Source of the DNA: JBBSGD01 sp038254435
Lineage (GTDB): Bacteria; Actinomycetota; CADDZG01; WHSQ01
Length of the DNA stretch: 64,000 bases
Reading direction: 5' to 3'
Assembly: GCA_038254435.1 (NCBI GenBank)
Contig: JBBSGD010000004.1
Span: forward strand, 1-64,000
In this document: in pieces, positions 8,883-16,976 of the stretch
Position numbering within the stretch: the stretch's first letter is position 1
Layout: every line of letters starts with the position of its first letter
Position numbers and translations under genes: made by a program
The notes under the pieces: model-generated
Told to the model about the DNA's origin: nothing
Database searches by the model: none
The model's input: the letters and a program-made list of their open reading frames with translations, nothing else

Positions 8883-10022
8883 CTAAGACAGCCGCACGGG
8901 CATCAACAGATAGGTGAAACCGACCTCGGCCTCAGACCGCAGCACTGCCGGCTTCAGACCGTCCGCCGCGGTCAGTACCGCTCGCTCGCCTTGGATCACC
9001 GAGATCCCATCGATGAGGAACTGCGGGTTGAAGGCGATCACCAAGGGCTCGCCTTGATAGTCGGCGTCGAGCGCCTCCTGGCCCTCGCCTACGTCGGGCG
9101 TATGGGCGGAGACCTCCAGCTCCTTGTCCAGCCTCAGCTTCACCGGCAGGTTGTTCTGCGCCAGGAGCCCAACCCGCTTGGTGACATCTATCAAAGTCTC
9201 CTTGTCGACAATCAAGGTGTTGCTGTAGCCCTCCGGGATGAGCTGCTTGTAGTTCGGGAACTCGCCCTCGATGAACCGCGACCCGATCACCTGCTCCCCC
9301 ATTGCAGCACCCCGGCTCCCATCGCCGCCGAGAGCGAAGGCCACCAGGTTCTCTTTGACCACCGCCCCCACCTTCGTAGCCCCTCCCTGAAGGGCTCGCG
9401 CCAGCTCGGACAGGGCGCGAGCCGGAACTACCACCTTGCGGGGCTCCGAGGGACCCCCAGACACCTCGAGCGTGCGCACCGCCAGTCGATAAGAATCCGT
9501 CGCGGCCAGGGTCAAGCTCCCGGAGTCAAGCTCCCACAGCACCCCCGTAAGGACCTGCCGGCTTTCATCCCCCGAGGCGCTGCGCACCACCTGGGACAGG
9601 GCCGTGGCCAGGCGGGTTGCATCCATGTCTACCCGGACACCATCATCCCCCGAGTCACCCTCGATGGGCAGCGCCGGATAGTCGTCCGGCGCCAGAGCCT
9701 TGACCTTGAACTGGCCCCGGCCCGAGCCGATGTCGATCTCGCCCTCTCCACCGGCCAGGCGCACTTGCCCGGCGCCCAGACTGCGAGCCATCTCGGCGAA
9801 CAAGCGCCCCGGCACGATAGCGCGTCCTGGTTCGTCTACCCCTGCTTTGAACGAGGTCTGCATGGTGAGCTCGAGGTCGGTCGCGGCCACGCGTACCTCG
9901 CCGCCGTCCGAAGCCTCCACGCGCAGACCCGACAGTACCGGCAGGGTCGCGCGGTTCGAGATCGCCCGGGAGGCGAACTGAACCGCTTCCAGCAAGTCGT
10001 CTCGCTCGCAACGAAACTTCAT
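8883..10022 (-). CDS. dnaN: DNA polymerase III beta sliding clamp
   Basis: The beta clamp is a ring-shaped dimer that tethers DNA polymerase to DNA. The 379-residue length and the start MKFRCERDDLLEAVQFASRA match the family, with its three repeated clamp domains. The C-terminal end MPVRLS resembles the usual MPMRL ending. It lies between dnaA and recF on the minus strand in the classical order, 276 bp downstream of dnaA. Confidence 0.97.
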   Translation of the reverse strand: MKFRCERDDLLEAVQFASRAISNRATLPVLSGLRVEASDGGEVRVAATDLELTMQTSFKAGVDEPGRAIVPGRLFAEMARSLGAGQVRLAGGEGEIDIGSGRGQFKVKALAPDDYPALPIEGDSGDDGVRVDMDATRLATALSQVVRSASGDESRQVLTGVLWELDSGSLTLAATDSYRLAVRTLEVSGGPSEPRKVVVPARALSELARALQGGATKVGAVVKENLVAFALGGDGSRGAAMGEQVIGSRFIEGEFPNYKQLIPEGYSNTLIVDKETLIDVTKRVGLLAQNNLPVKLRLDKELEVSAHTPDVGEGQEALDADYQGEPLVIAFNPQFLIDGISVIQGERAVLTAADGLKPAVLRSEAEVGFTYLLMPVRLS

Positions 10023-10298
10023 GATCTGCCTCCCATTGTGATGGCCTCGTTAGCTAAGGACGTGCTTTCCCGGCAGGTTGTGACGGAGCCCACAGGTATG
10101 GACGAAGCACTTAAAGACATATCTTTCTCGTAGCAGTAGTAGGGGCTGTTGAAACTGTGGAAAAGCTGCGTTTTCCCAGAGGAGAGGGTACGCGGGGGTT
10201 GTGACAGGCAACTCACGTGCCGGGCATGGTGGTGGACGAGTTTGGGGGCCGGCTGCCCGCGGGCCACTTTGCGCACCGTTGTGCCGGCAGCCGGGTTG
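10023..10298. other. dnaA-dnaN intergenic region, possible secondary part of oriC
   Basis: These 276 bases hold no gene. One good DnaA-box-like nonamer is visible: TGTGGAAAA at 10155-10163, the complement of TTTTCCACA. In mycobacteria and streptomycetes the origin lies in this interval and carries many boxes; here only one is evident by eye. The dnaN promoter should also lie here, but no clear -35/-10 pair was identified. Confidence 0.5.
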
Positions 10299-11711
10299 TT
10301 ATGCACGGGTTGCCTGTTGACGAACGCGGGTCGTGAGCTCTTTTACCTGCTCATAGCAGGTTTGTCTCTCACTCATCTGCTTGTGAACCTTCTTGGTGGC
10401 GTGCAGAACCGTTGAGTGGTCGCGGCCCCCAAAACGCTCGCCAATTTTTGGCAGCGAGAGGTCGGTGAGCTCTCGGCACAGGTACATTGCCATCTGGCGG
10501 GCATTGACGAGCGGTCTCGAGCGGCTGGGGGAGCAGATCTCCTCGGGCGTGAAGTCGTAGTACTCGGCAGCCACCGAGATGACAAGGTCAGAGGTCACTC
10601 TTGCTTCGGAGGTGTCCGGGAGCAGGGACTGCAGCACGTTCTGAGCGAGCTCGAGGGTCACCTCGGAGCGGGTCAAGGAGGCGTAGGCGGCGACCCGGAT
10701 GAGGGCGCCTTCGAGCTCGCGGATATTGGTTTGAATTCGGCTGGCGATGTAGCTGAGGACCTCGCTCGTGGCGCTGAGCCCATCGGTCTCGGCCTTCTTT
10801 TGCAGGATGGCGAGGCGTGTTTCGAGGTCGGGAGGCTGAATGTCGGTGATAAGGCCCCACTCGAAACGGGTGCGGAGACGCTCTTCCAGGGTGGAGATCT
10901 TCTTGGGAGGGCGGTCCGAGGTGATGACGATCTGACTCTTTGGGTGAAGGGAGTTGAAGGTGTGGAAGAACTCCTCCTGGGTTCGTTCCTTGCCTTCGAG
11001 GAACTGGATGTCGTCGATGAGGAGCAAGCCGGCTTCTCTGTAACGCCGGTGGAAGTCGGGAATGGTGCGCCTCTGCAGGGCGACTATGAAGTCGTTCATG
11101 AATTGCTCGGTGGAGACATAGCGGACCGCCATGGCGGGGTGGTAGCGGCGCACGTAGTGCCCGACGGCGTGCAGGAGATGAGTCTTTCCGAGCCCCGCCC
11201 CCCCGTAGATGAACAAGGGGTTGTACGCCTGGGCCGGCGCCTCGGCGACCGCGAGGGTGGCGGCGTGGGCAAACCGGTTGGAGGAGCCGATGACAAAGGA
11301 TTCGAAGCTGTACTTGGGGTGGAAAGTTGCATGATCGGGCGCGGCGTCCGGGCCCGATGGGGCCGGCCCGGGCAGAACTGCTTCGGCAAGCACCTCCTCG
11401 GGTGACAATGCTGCGTCGGTGCGCAGCACCACCTCGAGGGGCTTGTGGGCGGCGTCGCTCACCAGCCGGCGTAGGAGATCGAGGTAGCGAGTCTCGATCC
11501 ATTCCTTTGCAAAGGGATTCGGGACCCCGACCACGAGGGTCTGATCGTCGAGCTGCGCCCCGCGGGTGTGTTCGAACCAGGCGGAGAAGTGGCCCTCCGG
11601 GATGCGGTCTTTAAGGCGTTCGGCGGTCATGCTCCACAGCGCCGCCGCTGAAGGATCTGACAGAGCCGCCCCGTGTGGGCGTGCATCGATGGCGCCGGTC
11701 GATGTATGCAC
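10299..11711 (-). CDS. dnaA: Chromosomal replication initiator DnaA
   Basis: DnaA binds DnaA boxes, melts the origin and helps recruit the helicase. Domain I is visible (LWSMTAERLKDRIPEGHFSAWF). A Pro/Ala-rich linker follows, then the AAA+ domain with Walker A GGAGLGKTH, Walker B LLLIDDIQFLEG and sensor segments. Domain IV carries the DNA-binding signature GGRDHSTVLHATKKV. The start is GTG at 11711, with AAGGGGGA about nine bases upstream, giving 470 residues. The ORF could be read back to 11870, but that would run through the DnaA boxes of the candidate origin and adds no family sequence. Confidence 0.97.
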   Translation of the reverse strand: MHTSTGAIDARPHGAALSDPSAAALWSMTAERLKDRIPEGHFSAWFEHTRGAQLDDQTLVVGVPNPFAKEWIETRYLDLLRRLVSDAAHKPLEVVLRTDAALSPEEVLAEAVLPGPAPSGPDAAPDHATFHPKYSFESFVIGSSNRFAHAATLAVAEAPAQAYNPLFIYGGAGLGKTHLLHAVGHYVRRYHPAMAVRYVSTEQFMNDFIVALQRRTIPDFHRRYREAGLLLIDDIQFLEGKERTQEEFFHTFNSLHPKSQIVITSDRPPKKISTLEERLRTRFEWGLITDIQPPDLETRLAILQKKAETDGLSATSEVLSYIASRIQTNIRELEGALIRVAAYASLTRSEVTLELAQNVLQSLLPDTSEARVTSDLVISVAAEYYDFTPEEICSPSRSRPLVNARQMAMYLCRELTDLSLPKIGERFGGRDHSTVLHATKKVHKQMSERQTCYEQVKELTTRVRQQATRA

Positions 11712-12058
11712 CAGTGGTTCCCCCTTGTGCCGAGTCGAGATGCTCGTTGTCCACAGCCCCGCGCCGGACCATGACGCCCCGTGCCCCGCAATCAACGGGA
11801 GGCGACACTGCACCGAAGGGAGGAAAAGCGGCGCTGAGCAGGGGGAAGCTCGGTCAACAGGTTTTTCCACAAGTGTGGAACAAACCTTCGGTGCGCTTGT
11901 CGACTCGGGCGTCTAACTCAACCGGCAGGTGCCTGGGGGAAGAACCGCAAGTCCCTCGCCTCCGGTCGAGGCTCGTGACCGGTGGGTAGAATGCACCCGT
12001 TGGCAGAGAGCGTCAAGGCGCGCCGACGGAGCGCGAAGAAGATTGCTGCGTAAGACGC
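11712..12058. other. Candidate replication origin oriC (dnaA-rpmH intergenic)
   Basis: This gene-free stretch separates minus-strand dnaA from plus-strand rpmH, so transcription diverges from it on both sides. Three DnaA-box-like sites are visible. TTGTCCACA at 11747-11755 is a perfect actinobacterial box. TTTTCCACA is at 11863-11871. A weaker reverse-strand box, TGTGGAACA, is at 11874-11882; the last two form a tight inverted pair. No obvious AT-rich unwinding element was seen. Assignment as the origin is inferred from context and box content. Confidence 0.6.
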
Positions 12059-12089
12059 TTGACGTGGAGAAACGTGTGTCGGCTATACT
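12059..12089 (+). promoter_or_regulatory. Predicted sigma70-type promoter of rpmH-rnpA
   Basis: TTGACG (12059-12064) and TATACT (12084-12089) are good -35 and -10 hexamers separated by 19 bases, slightly longer than ideal. They stand about 90 bases upstream of the rpmH ATG. A strong rpmH promoter next to the origin is usual. Confidence 0.55.
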
Positions 12090-12181
12090 CCGCAGGCACC
12101 CCGAAAACCCCCGAAGATTTCGCGACGGTGAACCGCGAGCGAAGATCGGACGGGTAAACGAGACCAAGGTGGTCGAGCCCC

Positions 12182-12319
12182 ATGTCCAAGCGAACCTTCC
12201 AGCCCAACAACCGCCGCCGTAAACGTAAGCACGGGTTCCGGGCGCGCATGAAGACCCGTGCGGGCCGCACGATCCTGAAGAACCGGCGGGCCAAGGGTCG
12301 TACGCGGCTGGCAGCGTAG
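12182..12319 (+). CDS. rpmH: 50S ribosomal protein L34
   Basis: This 45-residue, very basic protein starts MSKRTFQPNNRRRKRKHGFR and contains the L34 signature RMKTRAGRTILKNRRAKGR. It binds 23S rRNA near the exit tunnel. The ORF is short but unmistakable. AAGGTGG lies upstream at a workable distance. It is the first gene of the plus-strand rpmH-rnpA-yidD-yidC-jag-rsmG run that is conserved at bacterial origins. Confidence 0.97.
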   Translation: MSKRTFQPNNRRRKRKHGFRARMKTRAGRTILKNRRAKGRTRLAA

Positions 12320-12346
12320 GGCAGGGTAATCGCGCGCCCGGCTATC

Positions 12347-12679
12347 GTGCGCACGCTCGCCCGGCCGAGGGATTTCCGGCAGGTGTTGGGCACCGGCGTC
12401 CGTGTGACGAGAGGATCTGTGACGGTCATCTGCAAGTCGCGACAAGACGAAGGAGCGACGCGTCTCGGGCTGATAGTGCCGAGGGCGCTCGGCGGCGCGG
12501 TCGTCCGCAACCGGGTCAAGCGGCGGGTGCGCGCAGTTGCGCGTGACTACCGGCCGAAGCCCGGTTACGACGTGATCGTCCGGGCTGCCCCTTGTACGTC
12601 CGAGCTTAAGTTCCAGGAGCTGGAAAGGGAGCTGGTCGCAGCTCTGGCTGCCGTGCACCTATCGCGCGGTGAGCCGTGA
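12347..12679 (+). CDS. rnpA: Ribonuclease P protein component
   Basis: RnpA is the protein cofactor of RNase P, which matures tRNA 5' ends. The RNR signature is present (RNRVKRRVRAVARDY) and the 110-residue length is typical. The start is GTG at 12347, 27 bases after rpmH. The stop overlaps the yidD start (GTGA). Confidence 0.95.
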   Translation: MRTLARPRDFRQVLGTGVRVTRGSVTVICKSRQDEGATRLGLIVPRALGGAVVRNRVKRRVRAVARDYRPKPGYDVIVRAAPCTSELKFQELERELVAALAAVHLSRGEP

Positions 12680-12909
12680 GCCCAGCGGCGCGCGTGATGG
12701 CGAGCCTGATCACCGCCTATCGCCGGTGGGTCTCGCCTGCGCTGCCCCGCCGCTGCCGGTACGAGCCGACCTGCTCGCGCTATGCCCGCGACGCGCTAGT
12801 GCGGCACGGGGCGATGCGGGGCACATACCTCGCTGCTCGGCGTATTCTGCGCTGTCATCCGTTCGCCCGCGGGGGCGTGGATCCCGTACCTGCCAGGAGA
12901 GGGGCCTAG
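12676..12909 (+). CDS. yidD: Membrane protein insertion efficiency factor YidD
   Basis: This 77-residue protein carries the YidD pattern YRRWVSPALPRRCRYEPTCS, then ARDALVRHG, and ends in RRILRCHPF. It is a membrane-associated helper of YidC-dependent insertion. GTG at 12676 overlaps the rnpA stop, and its own stop directly abuts the yidC GTG, so the three genes are translationally coupled. Confidence 0.93.
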   Translation: MSPAARVMASLITAYRRWVSPALPRRCRYEPTCSRYARDALVRHGAMRGTYLAARRILRCHPFARGGVDPVPARRGA

Positions 12910-13857
12910 GTGCTCGCGTCGTTTGGTTACTTCGAGATCTTTGCGGGAGCGCTGGCGGCGCTGTTTTCGGTAGTCAAGAGCTACGGCCTGGCCATCATCC
13001 TGCTCACCGTCGTGGTGCGGCTCATCCTGCTGCCGCTGTCGATCAAACAGTCGCGCTCGATGCGCGCGATGCAACGCTTGCAGCCCGAGATCAAGAAGCT
13101 GCAAGCCAAGTACAAGGGCAATCGTCAAAAGCTGAACGAAGAGATGATGGCGCTTTACAAGGAGCACGGCGCTAACCCGTTCGGGGGGTGCTTGCCTCTG
13201 GTGATGCAGTTCCCCGTGCTGATCGGGCTCTTTTACGTCATTCGCAGGCCACTCTTGTACCTGGTCCACGATGCGGCCTTGTACCAGTCTCTGAACCACG
13301 CCCTGCAGGCGAAGATCGCGGGGGTCAACCAGTTCTTGCTGTGGCGGCTGGACTGCACGCCCACCGAGATCGTGAGGCACGACCCGTCCACATTCGGCGT
13401 CCAGTGCGGCTCGGGAAGCGCGCTGTCGATAGCGCCATACGTAGTGCTCGTGCTGTTGATGGGCTTTACCACCTATTACCAACAGAAGCAGATCCAAGGG
13501 AGCAGGCCGGCGGGCGACCCCACCGCGGCGCAGATGCAGACGTTCGCGAAGATCATGCCGTTCATGCTGATGTTCTTCGCCATCAACTTTCCCACCGGGG
13601 TGGTCTTCTACTGGATAACCACAAACCTGTGGACCATCGGCCAGCAGCGCATAATCTTCCGCTCCCTACCGCCTCTCGGCGACGCCAAGAAGGACAAGGA
13701 TGCGGGACCCTCGCCGAAGTCGGGCGCAAAGACCACCTCGACGAGACCTACGAGCAAACCGCCCAAGGGCTCTCCGAGCAAGGCGAGCTCTCAGGACGGG
13801 CGGTCGGCCCAGGCGGCACGTCGTACGGACGGCAGCAAGAAGAAGCGGAGACGATGA
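12910..13857 (+). CDS. yidC: Membrane protein insertase YidC/Oxa1
   Basis: YidC inserts and folds membrane proteins. The 315-residue form lacks the large periplasmic domain of proteobacteria, as is usual in actinobacteria. The conserved Arg of the hydrophilic groove is in VVVRLILLPLSIKQ. A coiled, charged loop follows (QPEIKKLQAKYKGNRQKLNE), then the NPFGGCLPLVMQFPVLIGL helix. Hydrophobic helices recur near residues 178-195 and 217-240. The C-terminal tail is Lys/Ser-rich. Its stop overlaps the jag ATG. Confidence 0.95.
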   Translation: MLASFGYFEIFAGALAALFSVVKSYGLAIILLTVVVRLILLPLSIKQSRSMRAMQRLQPEIKKLQAKYKGNRQKLNEEMMALYKEHGANPFGGCLPLVMQFPVLIGLFYVIRRPLLYLVHDAALYQSLNHALQAKIAGVNQFLLWRLDCTPTEIVRHDPSTFGVQCGSGSALSIAPYVVLVLLMGFTTYYQQKQIQGSRPAGDPTAAQMQTFAKIMPFMLMFFAINFPTGVVFYWITTNLWTIGQQRIIFRSLPPLGDAKKDKDAGPSPKSGAKTTSTRPTSKPPKGSPSKASSQDGRSAQAARRTDGSKKKRRR

Positions 13858-14426
13858 GCGAGACCCCGGAAGAGCTCACGAACCCCGCCGCAGGAGCAGA
13901 AGGGGCGCATGAGGTGCCGGCGGATGCCGGCGGCGCCGCTCCTGAAGAGGAACGCTCCGAAGAGGAACGGCCCGAGCCGCAGGAGGTCGCCGATACCGCC
14001 CGCGAGTTCGTGACGGGCGTGCTCGAGGTCATGGGCCTGCAGGCACAGGTGGGTACGTCGGTGGACGCGGAGACAGCGCAGCTGGACGTCACCGGAGAGG
14101 ACCTCGGGGTGCTGATCGGACGGCGGGGGCAGACCCTCGATGCCCTGCAAGAGGTGGCGCGCACCGCGGTGCAGCGCCGTTTGCGGGCGCGCATTCGCCT
14201 GCTCGTGGATGTAGAGGGATACCGTGCCCGGAGACGGGATTCGCTGGCCGACTACGCGCGGGCGATGGCCGAGAGGGCAAGGGAGCGGGGGACCGAGGTG
14301 GAGCTCGAACCGATGAATGCTTACGAGCGCAAGATCGTCCACGATGCCGTCGCCGAGGTGGACGGGGCGTCCAGCTTCAGCGAGGGCGAGGAGCCCAACC
14401 GCAAGGTGATCGTGCGCGGAGTGTAA
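13854..14426 (+). CDS. jag: KH-R3H RNA-binding protein Jag (KhpB)
   Basis: The first 45 residues are acidic and Ala/Glu-rich. A KH domain with the GxxG loop follows (LIGRRGQTLDAL), then an R3H domain at the end (NAYERKIVHDAVA). Jag/KhpB proteins bind RNA and influence cell division and envelope growth. The ATG at 13854 overlaps the yidC stop; longer ORF readings run within yidC. The length is 190 residues. Confidence 0.92.
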   Translation: MSETPEELTNPAAGAEGAHEVPADAGGAAPEEERSEEERPEPQEVADTAREFVTGVLEVMGLQAQVGTSVDAETAQLDVTGEDLGVLIGRRGQTLDALQEVARTAVQRRLRARIRLLVDVEGYRARRRDSLADYARAMAERARERGTEVELEPMNAYERKIVHDAVAEVDGASSFSEGEEPNRKVIVRGV

Positions 14427-14429
14427 ACC

Positions 14430-15047
14430 GTGGAACATGGGTCTGAGCAGGGAAAAGGCCTGCTCGAAGGATCCGCCGGCAGGCTCCTTCACGATTATGC
14501 AGCCCTGCTTCGTTACCACTCGGCTCGTCTCGATCTGGTGTCACCGCGTGACCTGGTGCGGCTCGAGATGCGCCACCTAGCCGACTCCCTGACGCCGCTG
14601 CCTCTGATCGCCTCTGTCCCCGCGGGGTTCATCATCGATGTCGGCAGCGGCGCGGGCCTACCGGGAGTGCCGCTTGCGATCGCCGACCGGAGTCACTTCT
14701 ATAGGCTGCTCGAGCCACGTCAGAAGCGGGCGGCGTTTCTCGAGGAGGTCCTCCGGGTCCTTGGCCTCGATGGCGAGGTGCTCACGATGACCGCCCAGGA
14801 GGCAGCGCGCGATCCGGCCCTGCGGGCGGGTCACGTGGCGGCAACTGCAAGAGCCCTGGCGCCGCCGCAGCGGGCCGCTGCCATGATGCTGCCGCTGCTG
14901 GAGCCACGCGGTAGCGGGATCATCTGGCTGGGCCGGTCGGCGCTTGTTCCGCCGCGCGCCCGGTTGTGGCGGCCGGGCCTTGCTATTATCACGCCAGACC
15001 GGCACGCGCAGCGAGGTGGGGTGGAAGATCAAAACGCTGGGGAGTAG
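14430..15047 (+). CDS. rsmG: 16S rRNA (guanine-527-N7)-methyltransferase RsmG
   Basis: RsmG methylates G527 of 16S rRNA; its loss in other bacteria gives low-level streptomycin resistance. The SAM-binding motif is IDVGSGAGLPGVPLAI, followed by LEPRQKRAAFLEEV. The 205-residue length is normal. GTG at 14430 follows the jag stop by three bases. Its C-terminal region ends just before the parA start. Confidence 0.93.
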   Translation: MEHGSEQGKGLLEGSAGRLLHDYAALLRYHSARLDLVSPRDLVRLEMRHLADSLTPLPLIASVPAGFIIDVGSGAGLPGVPLAIADRSHFYRLLEPRQKRAAFLEEVLRVLGLDGEVLTMTAQEAARDPALRAGHVAATARALAPPQRAAAMMLPLLEPRGSGIIWLGRSALVPPRARLWRPGLAIITPDRHAQRGGVEDQNAGE

Positions 15048-15066
15048 CTCGAGAAACTGGAAGCTC

Positions 15067-16041
15067 TTGGAAGATCGACCGCCTCGGGCGCGTTCGGGGC
15101 GGGTGGTCAGCATTGCGAACCAGAAGGGGGGAGTCGGCAAGACGACGACGACCGTGAATCTTGCTGCGGGGTTGGCGCTGCGGGGCCACCGCGTCCTCGT
15201 GGTCGACATCGACCCCCAGGGGAACGCGACCACCGGATTGGGCCTCGACGCACGCGCGGCGCAGCCGTCCACGTACGACCTCTTGCTGGGACAGTCGACT
15301 CTGCCGGAGGTGGTGCTGGCGACGGGGATTGCCAACCTCTACTGCGCGCCGTCCTCCATCGACCTTGCGGGGGCGGAGGTGGAGCTGGCCGGGGCGATGG
15401 CACGCGAGCTGAAGCTGCGCGAAGCTCTTAACGACACTACCGGGGACTACGAGATGGTGTTCCTGGACTGCCCGCCTTCTCTGGGGCTCCTCACGGTGAA
15501 CGCCCTGGCCGCGGCGCAGGACCTGATCGTGCCGGTGCAGTGTGAGTACTACGCACTCGAAGGCCTGGGCCAGCTTCTCGGGAACGCCGAGCGCGTCCGG
15601 CGCTCGCTCAACCCGGCCCTTCGCATCGTGGGCTTCCTTCTCACGATGTACGACGCGCGCACCAAGCTGTCGAGCCAGGTGGCGGACGAGGTCCGGGCGC
15701 ACTTCGGCGACTTCGTGTACGGCACGGTCGTCCCCCGCAGCGTGCGACTGTCCGAAGCGCCATCCTTCGGGGAGCCTGTTCTGACACTCGACCCGTCGGC
15801 GCGTGGATCGGTCGCCTACCGGCTGCTGGCGGCAGAGGTAGAGGCGCGCTATGGCCTTGCTGTGCACGTGCCACCCCCGCCCCCCGCCCCCGAGCAGACC
15901 CCCACGCCCGGCCCCCACGGACGCGGCTACGGCGTCACTACCGACATTCCCGCCACCCTCGACGACGCGTGGCCGCGCCGGTCGCCGTTCGAGGAACCCG
16001 GCCCACTTACCCACCCGGCGCGAGAAGGCAGGGAGCGATGA
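15067..16041 (+). CDS. parA: Chromosome partitioning ATPase ParA (Soj)
   Basis: ParA is the deviant-Walker ATPase that moves origins together with ParB. The Walker A motif is KGGVGKTTTT, preceded by the usual VVSIANQ. Walker B lies in YEMVFLDCPPSLGLLTVNAL. The C-terminal 50 residues are Pro-rich and unlike the core. The start is uncertain: TTG at 15067 has GGAAG three bases before it, GTG at 15103 would begin at VVSIANQ, and GTG at 15014 would overlap rsmG. The stop overlaps the parB ATG. Confidence 0.92.
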   Translation: MEDRPPRARSGRVVSIANQKGGVGKTTTTVNLAAGLALRGHRVLVVDIDPQGNATTGLGLDARAAQPSTYDLLLGQSTLPEVVLATGIANLYCAPSSIDLAGAEVELAGAMARELKLREALNDTTGDYEMVFLDCPPSLGLLTVNALAAAQDLIVPVQCEYYALEGLGQLLGNAERVRRSLNPALRIVGFLLTMYDARTKLSSQVADEVRAHFGDFVYGTVVPRSVRLSEAPSFGEPVLTLDPSARGSVAYRLLAAEVEARYGLAVHVPPPPPAPEQTPTPGPHGRGYGVTTDIPATLDDAWPRRSPFEEPGPLTHPAREGRER

Positions 16042-16955
16042 CGCGCCGCTCGGGACTCGGGCGCGGCCTGGATGCGCTGTTGCCGGCCGGGTCGGAGGAG
16101 GATGTCGACAACAAGGGGGCGCTGCGCACGGTCCCCGTAGGGGAGGTGACGCCGAACCCGCGCCAGCCGCGCCGCAGCTTCGACGACGAGTCGATAACGG
16201 AGCTCGCAAAATCGGTGGGTCAGCTAGGCGTGTTGCAGCCGCTCCTGGTGCGTGAGGTGCCCGGGCCCGGCTACGAGCTGATAGCCGGTGAGCGACGCTT
16301 GCGTGCGGCCCGCCAGGCCGGGCTCGCCGAGGTACCGGTCGTGGTCGTCGACACCGATGAGAGGGGCTCCCTCGAGCGAGCGCTTGTAGAGAACCTGCAG
16401 CGCTCCAACCTCAATCCCATAGAGGAGGCCGCCGGGTACCGCGAGCTCATGACCGAGGCGGGCCTCACGCAAGAGGGGCTTGCCGAACGACTGGGGCGCA
16501 ACCGGGTGACGGTGACCAACACGCTGCGACTGCTCGACCTGCCGCCGGCCGTGCAACGCGATCTCGTCGAGCGCCGTCTCAGCGCGGGACACGGCAAGGC
16601 TCTGCTGGGCCTCGCCGGCAACCCCTTCCAGGAGCGTCTGGCGCGGCGCGCCGGGCAGGAGGGCTTGTCGGTGCGCGACACAGAGGAGCTGGTGCGTCGC
16701 TACCAGCAGATGACGGGCGCTCCCGGTAGCTCGGGCGCCGGGAACCGGCGCGCTGCGGGCGAGCGCCCGGCCGCGGCGCTTGAAGCACAGCGCCGCCTGA
16801 CGGACCATCTGCAGACGCGCGTGCGTGTGGAAACGGGCGCACGCAAGGGCCGCATAGTGGTGGACTTCGTGTCGCTCGAGGAGCTCGGGCGGGTGACGAC
16901 GGTGATCCTCGGCGAGGATCCGGGATCGGCGACCACGGTCGGCCCCCAAGACTGA
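16038..16955 (+). CDS. parB: Chromosome partitioning protein ParB (Spo0J)
   Basis: ParB is a CTP-dependent DNA clamp that loads at parS and recruits ParA and SMC. The N-terminal ParA-contact stretch is RRSGLGRGLDALL. The CTP-binding box is GERRLRAARQAGL. The helix-turn-helix is LTQEGLAERLGRNRVTVTNTL, followed by a C-terminal dimerisation region. The length is 305 residues. No canonical parS was seen in this window; the palindrome in dciA shares only the central eight bases. Confidence 0.95.
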   Translation: MTRRSGLGRGLDALLPAGSEEDVDNKGALRTVPVGEVTPNPRQPRRSFDDESITELAKSVGQLGVLQPLLVREVPGPGYELIAGERRLRAARQAGLAEVPVVVVDTDERGSLERALVENLQRSNLNPIEEAAGYRELMTEAGLTQEGLAERLGRNRVTVTNTLRLLDLPPAVQRDLVERRLSAGHGKALLGLAGNPFQERLARRAGQEGLSVRDTEELVRRYQQMTGAPGSSGAGNRRAAGERPAAALEAQRRLTDHLQTRVRVETGARKGRIVVDFVSLEELGRVTTVILGEDPGSATTVGPQD

Positions 16956-16976
16956 GGCAGACGCGCAACCACAAGC

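Noticed and set aside
14831..14840. CACGTG sites in rsmG and elsewhere as parS candidates
   Set aside because: They match only six to eight bases and lack the inverted flanks of parS; only the dciA palindrome is symmetric.
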